NCBI GenBank assembly: GCA_026417995.1
Contig: JAOACF010000008.1
Span: forward strand, 1-39,102
Direction: 5' to 3'
DNA: 39,102 nucleotides
Source of the DNA: Negativicutes bacterium
GTDB taxonomy: Bacteria; Bacillota; Negativicutes; Sporomusales; JAOACF01
Below the pieces are notes generated by a model. That model saw only the letters and a program-made list of their open reading frames with translations, had not been told where the DNA came from and searched no databases. The position numbers and the translations under genes are program-made. This document shows positions 24,330-32,788 of this stretch, piece by piece; position 1 is the stretch's first letter, and every line of letters begins with the position of its first letter.

Positions 24330-27278
24330 TTAAAATTCAGCCTTAACACGTATTAACCAAGGCTGTACACCATTGATACGTTTATGCTTAATGCCGAAGG
24401 TTTGCTTCTCGCCAACCTGAGTTACCGGTATTCGCCTCTGCTCCGCCCATCGGCGGAATATTTTTTCCGGTGCATACCCCTGCTGCCGCATGGCCATAGC
24501 TAGCTCGGTTTTCAAAATATAAATATAACTGTCCTCGGTGTAGCCGACAATCGCCGCAGCAGTTTTGGCATATGTCCCAAACCGGCCTTCGTTGGCCGCA
24601 ATCCAGCCCTGCAGCCACTGCCAGGCACGCTCCGAATCGTCAGCATCCTCCCGGGTAACGAGCTGCGCGATGATATATTCCGCCATCTGTACTGCCGCAT
24701 AAGATGCGGCTGATTTTTCTTCGCCGAAGATCCACATGCCAGCGAGTTGATCGGCAAGCGCTACACAGGCAATGGCGTCCAAGTGTGCATCGATGCGCTC
24801 CGGATATTTCTCGCGCAGCCGGCACCGCATGCCGTCATAGACCTGCTGGATCTCAGTGTGGTTGACGGCCAGCAGGTTTTCGATGAACAACTTGCCGGCA
24901 TGACCGTAATTTTTATCAGTTACCCTGTATATGTTACTGGCAAATAGCTGATCATCGGCCAACGGCCCGCCGTAGATCTCCATTACGCGGGTAACAATCC
25001 CGCCTTTTGTATGCTCATTGATTAGCGGGTTTTCACCATTCATAATGACAACTGTGCGCCAAGTGGCAGTCTGCTGTAGCCCGGTTCCGGTGCCGCGACG
25101 GCGTCCCTTGCCTTCTGACAGCATGTAAATAATCGGATCAACTACATCCTGCTTTTTCTTGTCGCTTAGCGTCTCGTACTCGTTAATGCCGAGCGGCAAA
25201 TCAGTGCACAGCGCTGCTGTCCGTTCGATACCGGTCTGCGACGAATTGGCAGTAATCTTGAGCGTTCCTGGGTGGCCCCAGACGGACAGCGCAGCATATA
25301 GCGTAGCAGTCTTACCGTCACGGCTTGTTCCCCAATTATGGATTGCAAATATCCGTTGCCCAACGAGCTTAAGGAGCGGCGCGGCAAAGCTGGCTGCGAG
25401 GATAAAACGTGCCTTCGGCCTGGTTCGCAACAGTTGCATGGTCTGCAGCCATATTTGATAGTCGCCTTTTGTTCCGAAACCGCCGAGCACTTCCTTTGAC
25501 GCCTGGTCATCCACGTCCAGCACGTAGTTATTATTGAGCCCTGGACAAACAAATTCACTGTCATGGCTACGCCAACCGAGCTTGGCTACACCCAGTCTGT
25601 TGGCGATTAAATCCGCGTTGCTGGCCTCCAGCGCCGACAGCCACTTGCTTAAGTTCTTCGCCATTTCGGAATTGATAGTCAATCCATAGTCCGCCATGCA
25701 CATAATCTTGCGAGCATCAAAGATGGTTGATTTTGGCAGGACAACCGGTCGCCAGGTTCCTCGATGGTCTCGGAATATGACAACCGCTTTTTCAGTCTGA
25801 GTATCAATGTTGTAAATGCGTTCGGCAATTATTACCGGCGTATAGGACGCTTCCTGATACGTTTCGCCTCGATCTGATACCCGTTTAAGCATGATCTTCC
25901 CGGTTTTATTAAATATCCAGGACACATAGTTGGATGTACTTTTCGGCATTCGGAGCCGAACAGGAATATCAGATATATATTTATCTGCGTCCGGAGGCGG
26001 CTCAGGCTCCTGGCTGTTATCAGGTTCAACTATTTCTTCTGCTATGGCGGCCGCCGTCTCTCGCCGCGCCTTAGCCATCTCCTGACGCAAAGTGTTTTTG
26101 TTAAGCTGTCCGCTGCAGCGCTGAAAAAACACGTCAAACTCAGCCGGTGCCTGTTGCTTGAGCATGTTAAGCGCTGTAAGTATCTCAGGTTGATAGACAA
26201 CTTCCGGAGTTGGCACGGCAATCGACCGCACCAGGGCGCGTGCTTGCGGCAGTTTACCTAAGGACCACCCGCAAGGGGCCTGCACTCCGCAGCCGCCAGG
26301 CGGGCATCCCTGAAACCCGAGATGCCGGCGTATGTACTCACAATTTTGAGGATTCATCTGCTGCAAGCATTCGTCTATTTTTTTGTCACAGTCGTGCGGG
26401 TTATATCGTACCGGGTCCATGGCTGAAACCGCGTGTGCGGCCTGAATACCGTCATTGGCGCGCACTATGTTTGTAAGCGCTGCCAACCATTCCCCATAGG
26501 ATATTGTTTTTGCGTTTAACTGTACATGCTGCATAAACATGCAGTTGTGGAGCATATACGCGGCGGGACCGTCTGTTGGCCTGCGTTCAAACGACGTTTT
26601 GCGCTCCCGGCCATGATCCGCCGCCGAAATCGTATTGATTACCGGGATTTGATCAAGCAAATCTGACGGGTTATAGCGATAATCCGAAACTTCAATGACC
26701 TGCGCCTGGACCGGCGGCATTTTGGGTTTATAATTGAGCGTCCCCGGAACGCGCATAACGCGGTCGATATTAGATGTTGTGTCAAGATGCCAGCCTACCG
26801 CACCGGCTCGCTGGCGAATATATTCCTGCAGGCGCGCTAGCAGCTCCTGCGCCTGTTTTTTCTCCTCTGGCGTGTCGAAATACCAGCACTCGGAAAATAG
26901 CCACCAGGCATGAATGCCGTAGCCAGTCCAGACGATTATCGAAGGAGGAATATGTTCGGGCAAGAGGCTCATGGCCTCCTGCACCGAACGGGGAAGGTTA
27001 TCTCTCGCGTGAGCGCCGGGAGAGTAAATATCGATATCTACCCAAGCTGCCGGGAAGCCAATGATGTCGGCTTCCGCCCACTTATGATCGACGCTCTGTG
27101 CGGCAATGCCCGGCGAAAAATATATGTTAAGACCAGTAAAGCCGTTGATAATGTTCTGGACTTTCCGGAAATCGCTTACCGGTATCGACTTGGCCCGCTG
27201 CTTAGGGATTGTGAATATCTGTGTGTAGCCGCGCTCTGCGTACTCAAATATTTTTGACAGAAATTGTGTTGCGTCCAC
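24330..27278 (-). CDS. Phage primase-helicase (AEP-like primase plus DUF927 ATPase)
   Basis: A 982-residue replication protein. The N-terminal 200 residues fit an archaeo-eukaryotic-type primase: WVDIDIY (Asp81, Asp83) as the metal motif, WTGYGIHAWW and RVMRVPGTLNYK. A six-Cys cluster follows (about 297-336, CEYIRRHLGFQGCPPGGC). From about 440 lies a DUF927 helicase domain with Walker A WGTSRDGKTA (about 649-658) and a GINEYETLSDKKKQD block. It would prime and unwind phage DNA, probably at the adjacent iteron array. GTG follows AAGGAGG. Confidence 0.9.
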   Translation of the reverse strand: MDATQFLSKIFEYAERGYTQIFTIPKQRAKSIPVSDFRKVQNIINGFTGLNIYFSPGIAAQSVDHKWAEADIIGFPAAWVDIDIYSPGAHARDNLPRSVQEAMSLLPEHIPPSIIVWTGYGIHAWWLFSECWYFDTPEEKKQAQELLARLQEYIRQRAGAVGWHLDTTSNIDRVMRVPGTLNYKPKMPPVQAQVIEVSDYRYNPSDLLDQIPVINTISAADHGRERKTSFERRPTDGPAAYMLHNCMFMQHVQLNAKTISYGEWLAALTNIVRANDGIQAAHAVSAMDPVRYNPHDCDKKIDECLQQMNPQNCEYIRRHLGFQGCPPGGCGVQAPCGWSLGKLPQARALVRSIAVPTPEVVYQPEILTALNMLKQQAPAEFDVFFQRCSGQLNKNTLRQEMAKARRETAAAIAEEIVEPDNSQEPEPPPDADKYISDIPVRLRMPKSTSNYVSWIFNKTGKIMLKRVSDRGETYQEASYTPVIIAERIYNIDTQTEKAVVIFRDHRGTWRPVVLPKSTIFDARKIMCMADYGLTINSEMAKNLSKWLSALEASNADLIANRLGVAKLGWRSHDSEFVCPGLNNNYVLDVDDQASKEVLGGFGTKGDYQIWLQTMQLLRTRPKARFILAASFAAPLLKLVGQRIFAIHNWGTSRDGKTATLYAALSVWGHPGTLKITANSSQTGIERTAALCTDLPLGINEYETLSDKKKQDVVDPIIYMLSEGKGRRRGTGTGLQQTATWRTVVIMNGENPLINEHTKGGIVTRVMEIYGGPLADDQLFASNIYRVTDKNYGHAGKLFIENLLAVNHTEIQQVYDGMRCRLREKYPERIDAHLDAIACVALADQLAGMWIFGEEKSAASYAAVQMAEYIIAQLVTREDADDSERAWQWLQGWIAANEGRFGTYAKTAAAIVGYTEDSYIYILKTELAMAMRQQGYAPEKIFRRWAEQRRIPVTQVGEKQTFGIKHKRINGVQPWLIRVKAEF

Positions 27279-27298
27279 GATTTACCTCCTTGGGGCCG

Positions 27299-27682
27299 TT
27301 ACCGCAGGATGTTAAGCGCATCCTCCACCGATCGCGGAATGCCAGTTTTTGCTCCAAGCTGCCGCATCTGTTCGAGAAAATTAAGCTGCTTCGGAGTAGG
27401 TTTGCGGTTTTGGGTTTTTACTTCCAGGAAAGCGGCCGCCGCGACTAACTGTCCGACGTGTTCCGGCGAGATTATTATCGGTTGAATAACTAACAGGTCA
27501 GAAAAACCTTCCGGCAAGCCGGTTTGAAATGGACGGGGATTATAAATCGTGATTGATCCGTCCAGGTTGCGTTGAATGCGTTCTCCTTGCCATGCTTGTC
27601 CTACGTTGGTTCGGAATGACACGCCTAACCGTTGCCTGGATATTTCAAAGCGAATTTGGTTCTGCAGATCGTGTTCGCGCAT
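27299..27682 (-). CDS. VRR-NUC type nuclease
   Basis: A 127-residue PD-(D/E)xK nuclease. PEGFSDLL supplies the Asp and FLEVKTQNRKPTPKQ the E-x-K, followed by the Gln typical of VRR-NUC. Such phage nucleases cut branched DNA or flaps during replication and recombination. ATG 27682 overlaps the stop of the upstream small gene (TGATG) and has GGAGG upstream; the ORF-track TTG is one codon earlier. Confidence 0.9.
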   Translation of the reverse strand: MREHDLQNQIRFEISRQRLGVSFRTNVGQAWQGERIQRNLDGSITIYNPRPFQTGLPEGFSDLLVIQPIIISPEHVGQLVAAAAFLEVKTQNRKPTPKQLNFLEQMRQLGAKTGIPRSVEDALNILR

Positions 27683-27840
27683 CAACCGCGGCCTCCATCT
27701 CGATTTTTCTTTTCAAATTCCTGGGCTTTCATAATATGAGAATATATGTTTCGCGCACACATCCGGCAGATTTCGATATAGTAGCCAGGAGCGATTTCGA
27801 TTGTATAGCGATTGACATGAATACATCTAACTGTTGTCAT
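27682..27840 (-). CDS. Small basic protein
   Basis: A 52-residue gene missed by the ORF track. ATG is preceded by GGAGG and the stop overlaps the VRR-NUC start. The sequence has CIHVNRYTIEIAPGYY and a CRMC pair, with a charged C-terminal tail. It is probably a small metal-binding protein; function unknown. Confidence 0.75.
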   Translation of the reverse strand: MTTVRCIHVNRYTIEIAPGYYIEICRMCARNIYSHIMKAQEFEKKNRDGGRG

Positions 27841-27849
27841 AGCAACCTC

Positions 27850-28005
27850 CTAATGCCGGCAATCCGGGCCCTGATCGCTATCAATGCCCCCGTGCGAGCA
27901 GTCGTGTGTTTCATGCATTTTAGCGATTGCGCATACGGCAAAAATCATAAAAGCCAACCCGGCGCTGATCCACGCCGTTATCGGCAGCCAGTACCACTCA
28001 ACCAT
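27850..28005 (-). CDS. Small membrane protein
   Basis: A 51-residue protein with one membrane segment (WLPITAWISAGLAFMIFAVC) and a His/Cys/Asp-rich tail. The ATG at 28005 is chosen because GGAGGG precedes it; the longer ORF-track start runs through the upstream Cys-rich gene. Function unknown. Confidence 0.75.
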   Translation of the reverse strand: MVEWYWLPITAWISAGLAFMIFAVCAIAKMHETHDCSHGGIDSDQGPDCRH

Positions 28006-28006
28006 G

Positions 28007-28144
28007 TTAATCCCTCCGGCTTTGGATATTAAGACATACGGATCCGAAACAAGGAATGTCTTCCGGATAAGGCTCACCATGGCAGACTCCGTTTTGATTG
28101 TATACACAGTTGGTCTCTGGACCGTGGATACATTTATCTAACAA
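28007..28144 (-). CDS. Small cysteine-rich protein
   Basis: A 45-residue gene missed by the ORF track. It starts at TTG with a strong GGGGAGGAG seven to eight bases upstream and stops one base before the next ATG. It has five cysteines (KCIHGPETNCVYNQNGVC...). It is likely a metal-binding protein, similar in style to other tiny proteins in this operon. Confidence 0.7.
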   Translation of the reverse strand: MLDKCIHGPETNCVYNQNGVCHGEPYPEDIPCFGSVCLNIQSRRD

Positions 28145-28163
28145 TGTTTTTCTCCTCCCCACC

Positions 28164-28186
28164 GTGGGCGCTTACACAGCGCCCAC
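28164..28186 (-). other. Hairpin at the end of the frameshifted gene
   Basis: GTGGGCGCT and AGCGCCCAC form a perfect nine-pair stem with a five-base loop that holds part of the stop codon. No T-run follows, so it is not an intrinsic terminator. It may protect the RNA or separate translation of neighbours. Confidence 0.5.
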
Positions 28187-28847
28187 TAATTTCCCCAAAG
28201 CTTCGACGGCTGTTTTAATCTGACCGTACTCTGTCTCCAACGCATAAAGCTCAGTCTTCAAAGCTGATATCCGTTGATTTATTGCAGTTTCGCGCTTACT
28301 TAACATTTTGAGTGATACTGCGATTACATCAAACTCGTTAGTCGCTGTTGTTTCAAGTTGGCTTACAGTTTCGACTATGGAAGTGCCGGCGTTCGCGGGG
28401 ACTGTGGCGACCTCCTCTGTCTGTGCCACGGAGGTTTCCGCCGGCGTTCGCGGGGACTGTGGCGACCTCCTCTGTCTGTGCCACGGAGGTTTCCGCCGGC
28501 GTTCGCGGGGACTGTGTGGACGTATCCTGCTCATCACTTTTGCATCTATGAAGCCCCATAGCCGTTAACCTGTTATACAGCGTAGGATCGCTCTTAAACC
28601 CATACATACGCTTGATAGCTTGCTTAGATATGCCGCGACTAAGCAACAGTTCGGCGTCTTCCTTAGTCAGATCGGCAGGTTCCATCTGGCGGGCTTTATC
28701 TAGAGATATATTCAATCTCAAGCACTCCGCGGGAGAAGGTTGCCTGGTTACGCATTTGCTTGGCTCGGTCATTCTTATCGCCCTTTCTCTCATTTCTTTT
28801 GACAGCAACGGCCTCTCTGGCTTGTTGACATTAACGTATCTGCCCAA
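28172..28847 (-). pseudogene. Frameshifted HTH and coiled-coil protein, split by a 55-bp duplication
   Basis: The upstream frame (28353..28847, TTG start after GGAGG) has an HTH-like block ISKQAIKRMYGFKSDPTLYN and then runs out of frame. The downstream frame (28172..28537) holds a C-terminal coiled coil (MLSKRETAINQRISALKTEL). A perfect 55-base tandem duplication separates them. Removing one copy gives a single open frame of 206 residues: 676 minus 55 is 621 bases, 207 codons. The downstream frame has no ribosome site of its own. It may be a disrupted gene, a phase-variable gene or an assembly error. Confidence 0.8.
28385..28516. repeat. 55-bp tandem repeat, two full copies plus 22 bases
   Basis: The unit GCCGGCGTTCGCGGGGACTG... 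occurs at 28385-28439 and 28440-28494 without a mismatch, followed by its first 22 bases at 28495-28516. Length 55 is not a multiple of three, so each copy change shifts the reading frame of the gene that contains it. Confidence 0.95.
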
Positions 28848-29151
28848 GAGGAGTCGCCTCCTTGATAAGACGATATGTCAGGCAATTGCCGCTTTGAGCG
28901 TAAAAACACCGATCAGAACACGAATGACATCGCATACTAAGCAGACGGTCAAGAGCGCGTCTTTGCCAGTCAATCATTTCGTCATACTGGTCTTTTTGAA
29001 CCGCCAAGATATTCGGCGGAAATTCTGCCACGCTGTTATCCAACGCTCGGGTAGCAATTCCGGCAAGTTCGGCAATAATTAGTTGAGCTTTTCGATTTAT
29101 AAACCGGCTTTCAATTTTAAGTATCCTATTGATCCGCTCACGGTCGGTCAT
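28831..29151 (-). CDS. Hypothetical early protein with Cys cluster
   Basis: A 106-residue helical protein with a C-terminal C-x2-C-x3-C-x7-C cluster (MRCHSCSDRCFYAQSGNC), probably metal-binding. It overlaps the upstream tiny membrane gene by ATGA and the downstream gene by 17 bases. No family recognised. Confidence 0.7.
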   Translation of the reverse strand: MTDRERINRILKIESRFINRKAQLIIAELAGIATRALDNSVAEFPPNILAVQKDQYDEMIDWQRRALDRLLSMRCHSCSDRCFYAQSGNCLTYRLIKEATPLGQIR

Positions 29152-29228
29152 TTCTCACTCCTCGCCTTCACAATCATATAAGCCCAAACCCAGACAGCAG
29201 CAGCTGCGATAATATCCATGATGCTCAT
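29148..29228 (-). CDS. Tiny membrane protein
   Basis: A 26-residue reading frame (MDIIAAAAVWVWAYMIVKA core) that is a single membrane helix. AAGGTG precedes the ATG, and it joins both neighbours by ATGA overlaps, which argues that it is translated. Below normal gene-finder limits. Confidence 0.6.
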   Translation of the reverse strand: MSIMDIIAAAAVWVWAYMIVKARSEK

Positions 29229-29470
29229 TGCCGCACCTTCAATCCTCGACGCTTCAACACGCGTTTTATCTTGGCTTGACCCGCTTTTCTGCCTTCATAC
29301 TGTAAGAACCATAGCAGTTGTTCATTTGTCATGCGATACAAGGCGCAATCATAGTTTAGGTCGCCGACAGATAAGCGCAGCGCACTGTTTACCGCCCGCG
29401 CGAACTCTGATTTACAGTCGCCATCAGGTTGAACGGTTTTACAACATGGACATTCCTTTAACTCTTTCAT
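29225..29470 (-). CDS. Small zinc-ribbon-like protein
   Basis: An 81-residue basic protein beginning MKELKECPCCKTVQPDGDC, with a likely metal-binding N-terminus, and ending in a basic helix (KIKRVLKRRGLKVRQ). It may bind nucleic acid. Coupled to both neighbours by ATGA overlaps. Confidence 0.7.
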   Translation of the reverse strand: MKELKECPCCKTVQPDGDCKSEFARAVNSALRLSVGDLNYDCALYRMTNEQLLWFLQYEGRKAGQAKIKRVLKRRGLKVRQ

Positions 29471-29718
29471 TGCCGCACCTCCGCAAACTCGCCCTGGCCG
29501 AGCAGGCGATCCATTGTTCGCTTATAAATTGTGTCAGGATGAGCAAGGTGTTCAGCCTCGCGTTTAACCGTATCAATACGGTCATTTAAGTGCTGCATTG
29601 CAGTTACTGCAAACATTTGCTGAATATAAAGCTGTGAAACTTGCTTCGTGAGGTATATCACTGCGCCGATCGTTACCACGTTCATGACGATCAGGCAGAT
29701 AATGAGTTTGTTTTTCAT
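29467..29718 (-). CDS. Small membrane-anchored coiled-coil protein
   Basis: An 83-residue protein with an N-terminal membrane segment (KLIICLIVMNVVTIGAVIYL) and a charged helical domain (DRIDTVKREAEHLAHPD). ATG 29718 is preceded by GTGAGGTGA; the ORF-track GTG lies in that site. It resembles an i-spanin in outline but lies in the early region, so I do not call it one. Confidence 0.7.
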   Translation of the reverse strand: MKNKLIICLIVMNVVTIGAVIYLTKQVSQLYIQQMFAVTAMQHLNDRIDTVKREAEHLAHPDTIYKRTMDRLLGQGEFAEVRQ

Positions 29719-29762
29719 GATCTTCACCTCACTATATAGGCCAGCAGTCGCCGGTCTAATTT

Positions 29763-31151
29763 TTATCCACTTCCGGCGCCGAACGGGATTCTTTTAAGTT
29801 CACACATCTTACGAACCCAATGCGGCGAATAGCCTCTCTGCATTGCGATCTGCTCAAGGGTTACCACGTTTCTAGCTTGGCGCACTTCCTCTTTTCGTTT
29901 GCGCTTCTCTAATTCAATGACTTCGGCCAGTTCACCGGCGCGCTGTTTAGGTGTGTTGTCACGTTCTTCAACCTGGTAAACATGTGTGCAATACGGGCAT
30001 ACCGGAGCAGGCCTATGGGCGCCAAAACACTTCGGACATTGTTTGAGCGGAAATTCTCGTTTCTCGCCAGGACGTTTTTTGTTGTTTTCCAGGGACCATT
30101 CCCGGTCTTCATCCGGCAAACCGTGCCGGTACAGGTTCCCTACATGGTCAATAATGATGGCTATCTTCTCTGGGTTCTCTTTATCCGGACGCATTGCGCG
30201 CATTGATTGCTGAATGAACAACGTAAGTGACTGAGTAGGCCTGGCCAGAATAACAGCTTCCATTGCCGGCACATCGAACCCCTCGCTGATCAAATCAACG
30301 TTGCATAATATTTTTATCGATCCGTTCTTAAAATCATTGATTGCCGCCTTACGGGCAACGTCCGGTGTTTCCCCGTCAATGTGCAGCGCCGGTATTCCCG
30401 CCTGGCGAAACATCTCCGCCGTATGCTGGCTGTGGGCCAAGCTTGCGCAATAACATACTGCCCTGGCCCCCGGCGCCAGGCGCTGATACTGATCAATCAG
30501 GTCGCCGATAATTTCTGACTTGTCCATTCTCATGGCAACTTCAGATTGAGCAAAGTCGCCGTATTTAACCCGAAGCCCTTCAAGGTCGGCGGCTACCGGC
30601 GGCGCGTAGTATTTAAACGGGGAGAGATTTCCCGATGCAATAAGCTCCTTAACGGTTGGGCCCATAATCAAGCTTTCAAAAATATCGCCCAGACCGTCAC
30701 CTCCCATCCGCGCCGGTGTAGCTGTCAGTCCTATCACAAATGCATCCGGGTACAACTGGAGCAGTTTCCGCCAAGTGTTCGCCGTTGCGTGATGAGCTTC
30801 GTCAAGAATGATCAACTGTGGCGGTGTTATCTTATCAGTGCGCCGGACGATAGTTTGGATACTTCCGATTTGGATCTGCTCATTGACAGTCATGGGGTAA
30901 CCGGCAGCAATAATTCCATGCGGAACACCCATGGCGCTGAATGTTGCAGAAGATTGATCAATCAGTTCCTGCCGGTGCACGACAAACATAGTGTTGTTGC
31001 CTTTCAGTCGAGCCTGGGCGCTCATGTAAGCCATCAGTACGGTTTTCCCAGCACCGCAAGGGGCAACAATACAGGTACGTTGTTTCCCGTTTTGGAATTC
31101 CAGCCTGGCGCCTTCTATGAGTAGCTCTTGATAGTCACGAAGTTCAAACAT
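29763..31151 (-). CDS. SF2 DEAH-box helicase
   Basis: A 462-residue helicase. Motif I PCGAGKT is near 31-37, motif II ILDEAHH near 114-120 and motif III LTATPAR near 138-144; a domain-2 VDLISEGFDVPAMEA block and motif VI QQSMRAMRP follow. A C-terminal CPKCFGAH...CPYC zinc ribbon and a basic HTH-like tail come last. It is related to UvsW/RecG-like phage branch-migration or replication helicases. ATG follows GGAGG. Confidence 0.92.
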   Translation of the reverse strand: MFELRDYQELLIEGARLEFQNGKQRTCIVAPCGAGKTVLMAYMSAQARLKGNNTMFVVHRQELIDQSSATFSAMGVPHGIIAAGYPMTVNEQIQIGSIQTIVRRTDKITPPQLIILDEAHHATANTWRKLLQLYPDAFVIGLTATPARMGGDGLGDIFESLIMGPTVKELIASGNLSPFKYYAPPVAADLEGLRVKYGDFAQSEVAMRMDKSEIIGDLIDQYQRLAPGARAVCYCASLAHSQHTAEMFRQAGIPALHIDGETPDVARKAAINDFKNGSIKILCNVDLISEGFDVPAMEAVILARPTQSLTLFIQQSMRAMRPDKENPEKIAIIIDHVGNLYRHGLPDEDREWSLENNKKRPGEKREFPLKQCPKCFGAHRPAPVCPYCTHVYQVEERDNTPKQRAGELAEVIELEKRKRKEEVRQARNVVTLEQIAMQRGYSPHWVRKMCELKRIPFGAGSG

Positions 31152-31169
31152 TGGTACCTCCAGGGTAAG

Positions 31170-31210
31170 AAATAGCCCGTCCTAGACATAAATACCAGAA
31201 CGGGCTATTT
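31170..31210 (-). terminator. Long hairpin between SSB and helicase genes
   Basis: AAATAGCCCGT pairs with ACGGGCTATTT (11 perfect pairs) around a 19-base loop. The T-run after it is short (TATTT), so it may be a weak terminator, an attenuator or an RNA-processing hairpin that sets the ratio of SSB to helicase. Confidence 0.55.
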
Positions 31211-31244
31211 GCGGTTGTTAGCCGACTGTGTATGTTACTGCAGA

Positions 31245-31787
31245 TTAAAACGGCGTTTGGCGTGGCGGTTGAGCGGGAGCAGGCTGCGGCTGGTATTGCT
31301 GAGGGTATCCCTGCGGCGCTGGTACAAAACCCGGTAGTGGCGGCTGCGGGGCTGGTGCAGGAGACTGATACTGCTGAGCATACCCCTGCGGCGCTGGATA
31401 CGGCGCCGGATATCCCGGCTGCGGCGGATACTGTGGCGGCATCGGCGGTTGATATTGCTGCTGATATCCCGGCAGTTGCTGTTGCTGCGGAGCCGGTTCG
31501 ACATAACTCATGTCATTTACGATTAGCGTCCAAGAGCGCCGTTTTTGCTGTGTTTGCTGATCCGTCCACTCGTCTTCCTCCATGCGACCGGCAACGACAA
31601 GGCGATGACCCTTTTCGGCTTTGGCAATGTTCTCGCCGACTTTACCGAACGCGGTGCAGCGAAAAAATGAAGCCTTTTCGCCGCGGTTATCAGCCAGAGT
31701 AAAATGAGTATACGTGCTTTTACCGTCTTGGGACGTTTTAACCTCCGGCTTGTCCGTCAAGCGGCCATATACTGTAATGCTGTTCAT
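31245..31787 (-). CDS. ssb: Single-stranded DNA-binding protein
   Basis: A 180-residue SSB. The OB fold covers about residues 1-100 (MNSITVYGRLTDKPEVKTSQ, FFRCTAFGKVGENIAKA, GHRLVVAGRM). It is followed by an 80-residue Q/P/Y-rich disordered tail. The very end is RQTPF, whereas typical bacterial SSBs end in acidic DDDIPF. It should coat single strands during phage replication. ATG follows GGGAGGG. Confidence 0.93.
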   Translation of the reverse strand: MNSITVYGRLTDKPEVKTSQDGKSTYTHFTLADNRGEKASFFRCTAFGKVGENIAKAEKGHRLVVAGRMEEDEWTDQQTQQKRRSWTLIVNDMSYVEPAPQQQQLPGYQQQYQPPMPPQYPPQPGYPAPYPAPQGYAQQYQSPAPAPQPPLPGFVPAPQGYPQQYQPQPAPAQPPRQTPF

Positions 31788-31789
31788 AG

Positions 31790-32788
31790 TTATTGCCCTC
31801 CCGTTTTTTGTTGTACGTAAGTTTTGAAGTCATTCATGAGCGTATAGCATTCTTCGGTTGTAAGTTGCCCCGGCGTCCGTCCGAAACGCTGCTGAATATA
31901 TGTCGGTACACCATTGAGATCCCACCCTGCCTGCTGCCAATACCAGACAATTTCTGCCTCGTAAGCCGAGAAACCGTAACCGGATTGTTGCGGCGCCGGC
32001 TGCTCGAACGGTAGAGCAATCTGCGGCGGGCATTGCGGCTGCGCGAACTGGTAAATGTTCGGTTGATACATTTGAGGCTGATAGTAATTCGGCTGAGCAT
32101 CAACGCCCTGCTCTAGCCAAGCGATTAGCTGTGCGCCCGTGCCTTCATCCGGAATAAAACACTTACCATCGAAAAGCCTGGTTCGATCTTTGCCAGCCGT
32201 AGCGGTATGCTGATAGTTGTCCATATCAAGCACAACGGTAAATTCATATTCAAGCCCAGCGCGCTGCACAGGCTCCATACCTTTTTTGACCGGAATGACT
32301 TTGCCTTTTTCATCTTTCTCAAGATCATAGGCTGTCTTGGCCCGCATGGTGACGATAATATGCAGCGGTGATTGCAAGATGGTGTCAATTAGCCGGTTGT
32401 GCATGGGTGTAGCTTCGCGCCAGCCTGAAGTAAACGCGCTTTTCCCGCCGCTTCGTTTATCTACTTCATCAAGAATGCCGCCTTCCTTTGCCCAGGCATG
32501 AGACAGGCTGTCAATGATCAGGATATTATAGCCGGCAGTTTCAGCCTCTTTGATAGCGCCGATATATTTGTCTACCGAAAATGGCGGTGCGATTTCGGCA
32601 ACATCGTAATCAGCAATATCGCAATAAAGTTGTCCGCTACCGTTTTCAGTATCGATTAAGGCAATTTTTCCACCCATTCCCTTCGCGATTTTAAGTGCCG
32701 AATAGGTTTTTCCCGAGCCGCTGGGACCGCAAAGAGCTAGCTTTAGCTTCGCCTTTCGCCGTTCGGCTTTTTTGAATACACTGCTCAT
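31790..32788 (-). CDS. RecA-fold ATPase, Sak4-like recombination protein
   Basis: A 332-residue P-loop ATPase. Walker A LCGPSGSGKTYSALKIAK is near residues 19-36, IALIDTENGSG follows, and Walker B NILIIDSLSHAW is near 94-105. The C-terminal third is Q/P/Y-rich with a small helical end. Phage proteins of this form next to SSB and DUF1351 proteins act in single-strand annealing and recombination. ATG overlaps the previous stop (ATGA). Confidence 0.85.
   Translation of the reverse strand: MSSVFKKAERRKAKLKLALCGPSGSGKTYSALKIAKGMGGKIALIDTENGSGQLYCDIADYDVAEIAPPFSVDKYIGAIKEAETAGYNILIIDSLSHAWAKEGGILDEVDKRSGGKSAFTSGWREATPMHNRLIDTILQSPLHIIVTMRAKTAYDLEKDEKGKVIPVKKGMEPVQRAGLEYEFTVVLDMDNYQHTATAGKDRTRLFDGKCFIPDEGTGAQLIAWLEQGVDAQPNYYQPQMYQPNIYQFAQPQCPPQIALPFEQPAPQQSGYGFSAYEAEIVWYWQQAGWDLNGVPTYIQQRFGRTPGQLTTEECYTLMNDFKTYVQQKTGGQ

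Noticed and set aside
28385-28516. Repeated GC-rich units as a CRISPR array
   Set aside because: The copies are directly adjacent with no spacers; this is a tandem duplication inside a gene.
28172-28537. Independent 121-residue gene
   Set aside because: No ribosome site at its ATG; its first half is repeat DNA and the rest continues the upstream gene in the pre-duplication frame.
29467-29718. A second i-spanin
   Set aside because: It has the same outline (anchor plus helix) but is in the early operon far from the lysis genes.
31232-31702. 156-residue plus-strand ORF opposite ssb
   Set aside because: It is a shadow of the Q/P/Y-rich SSB tail; no ribosome site and low-complexity alanine repeats.
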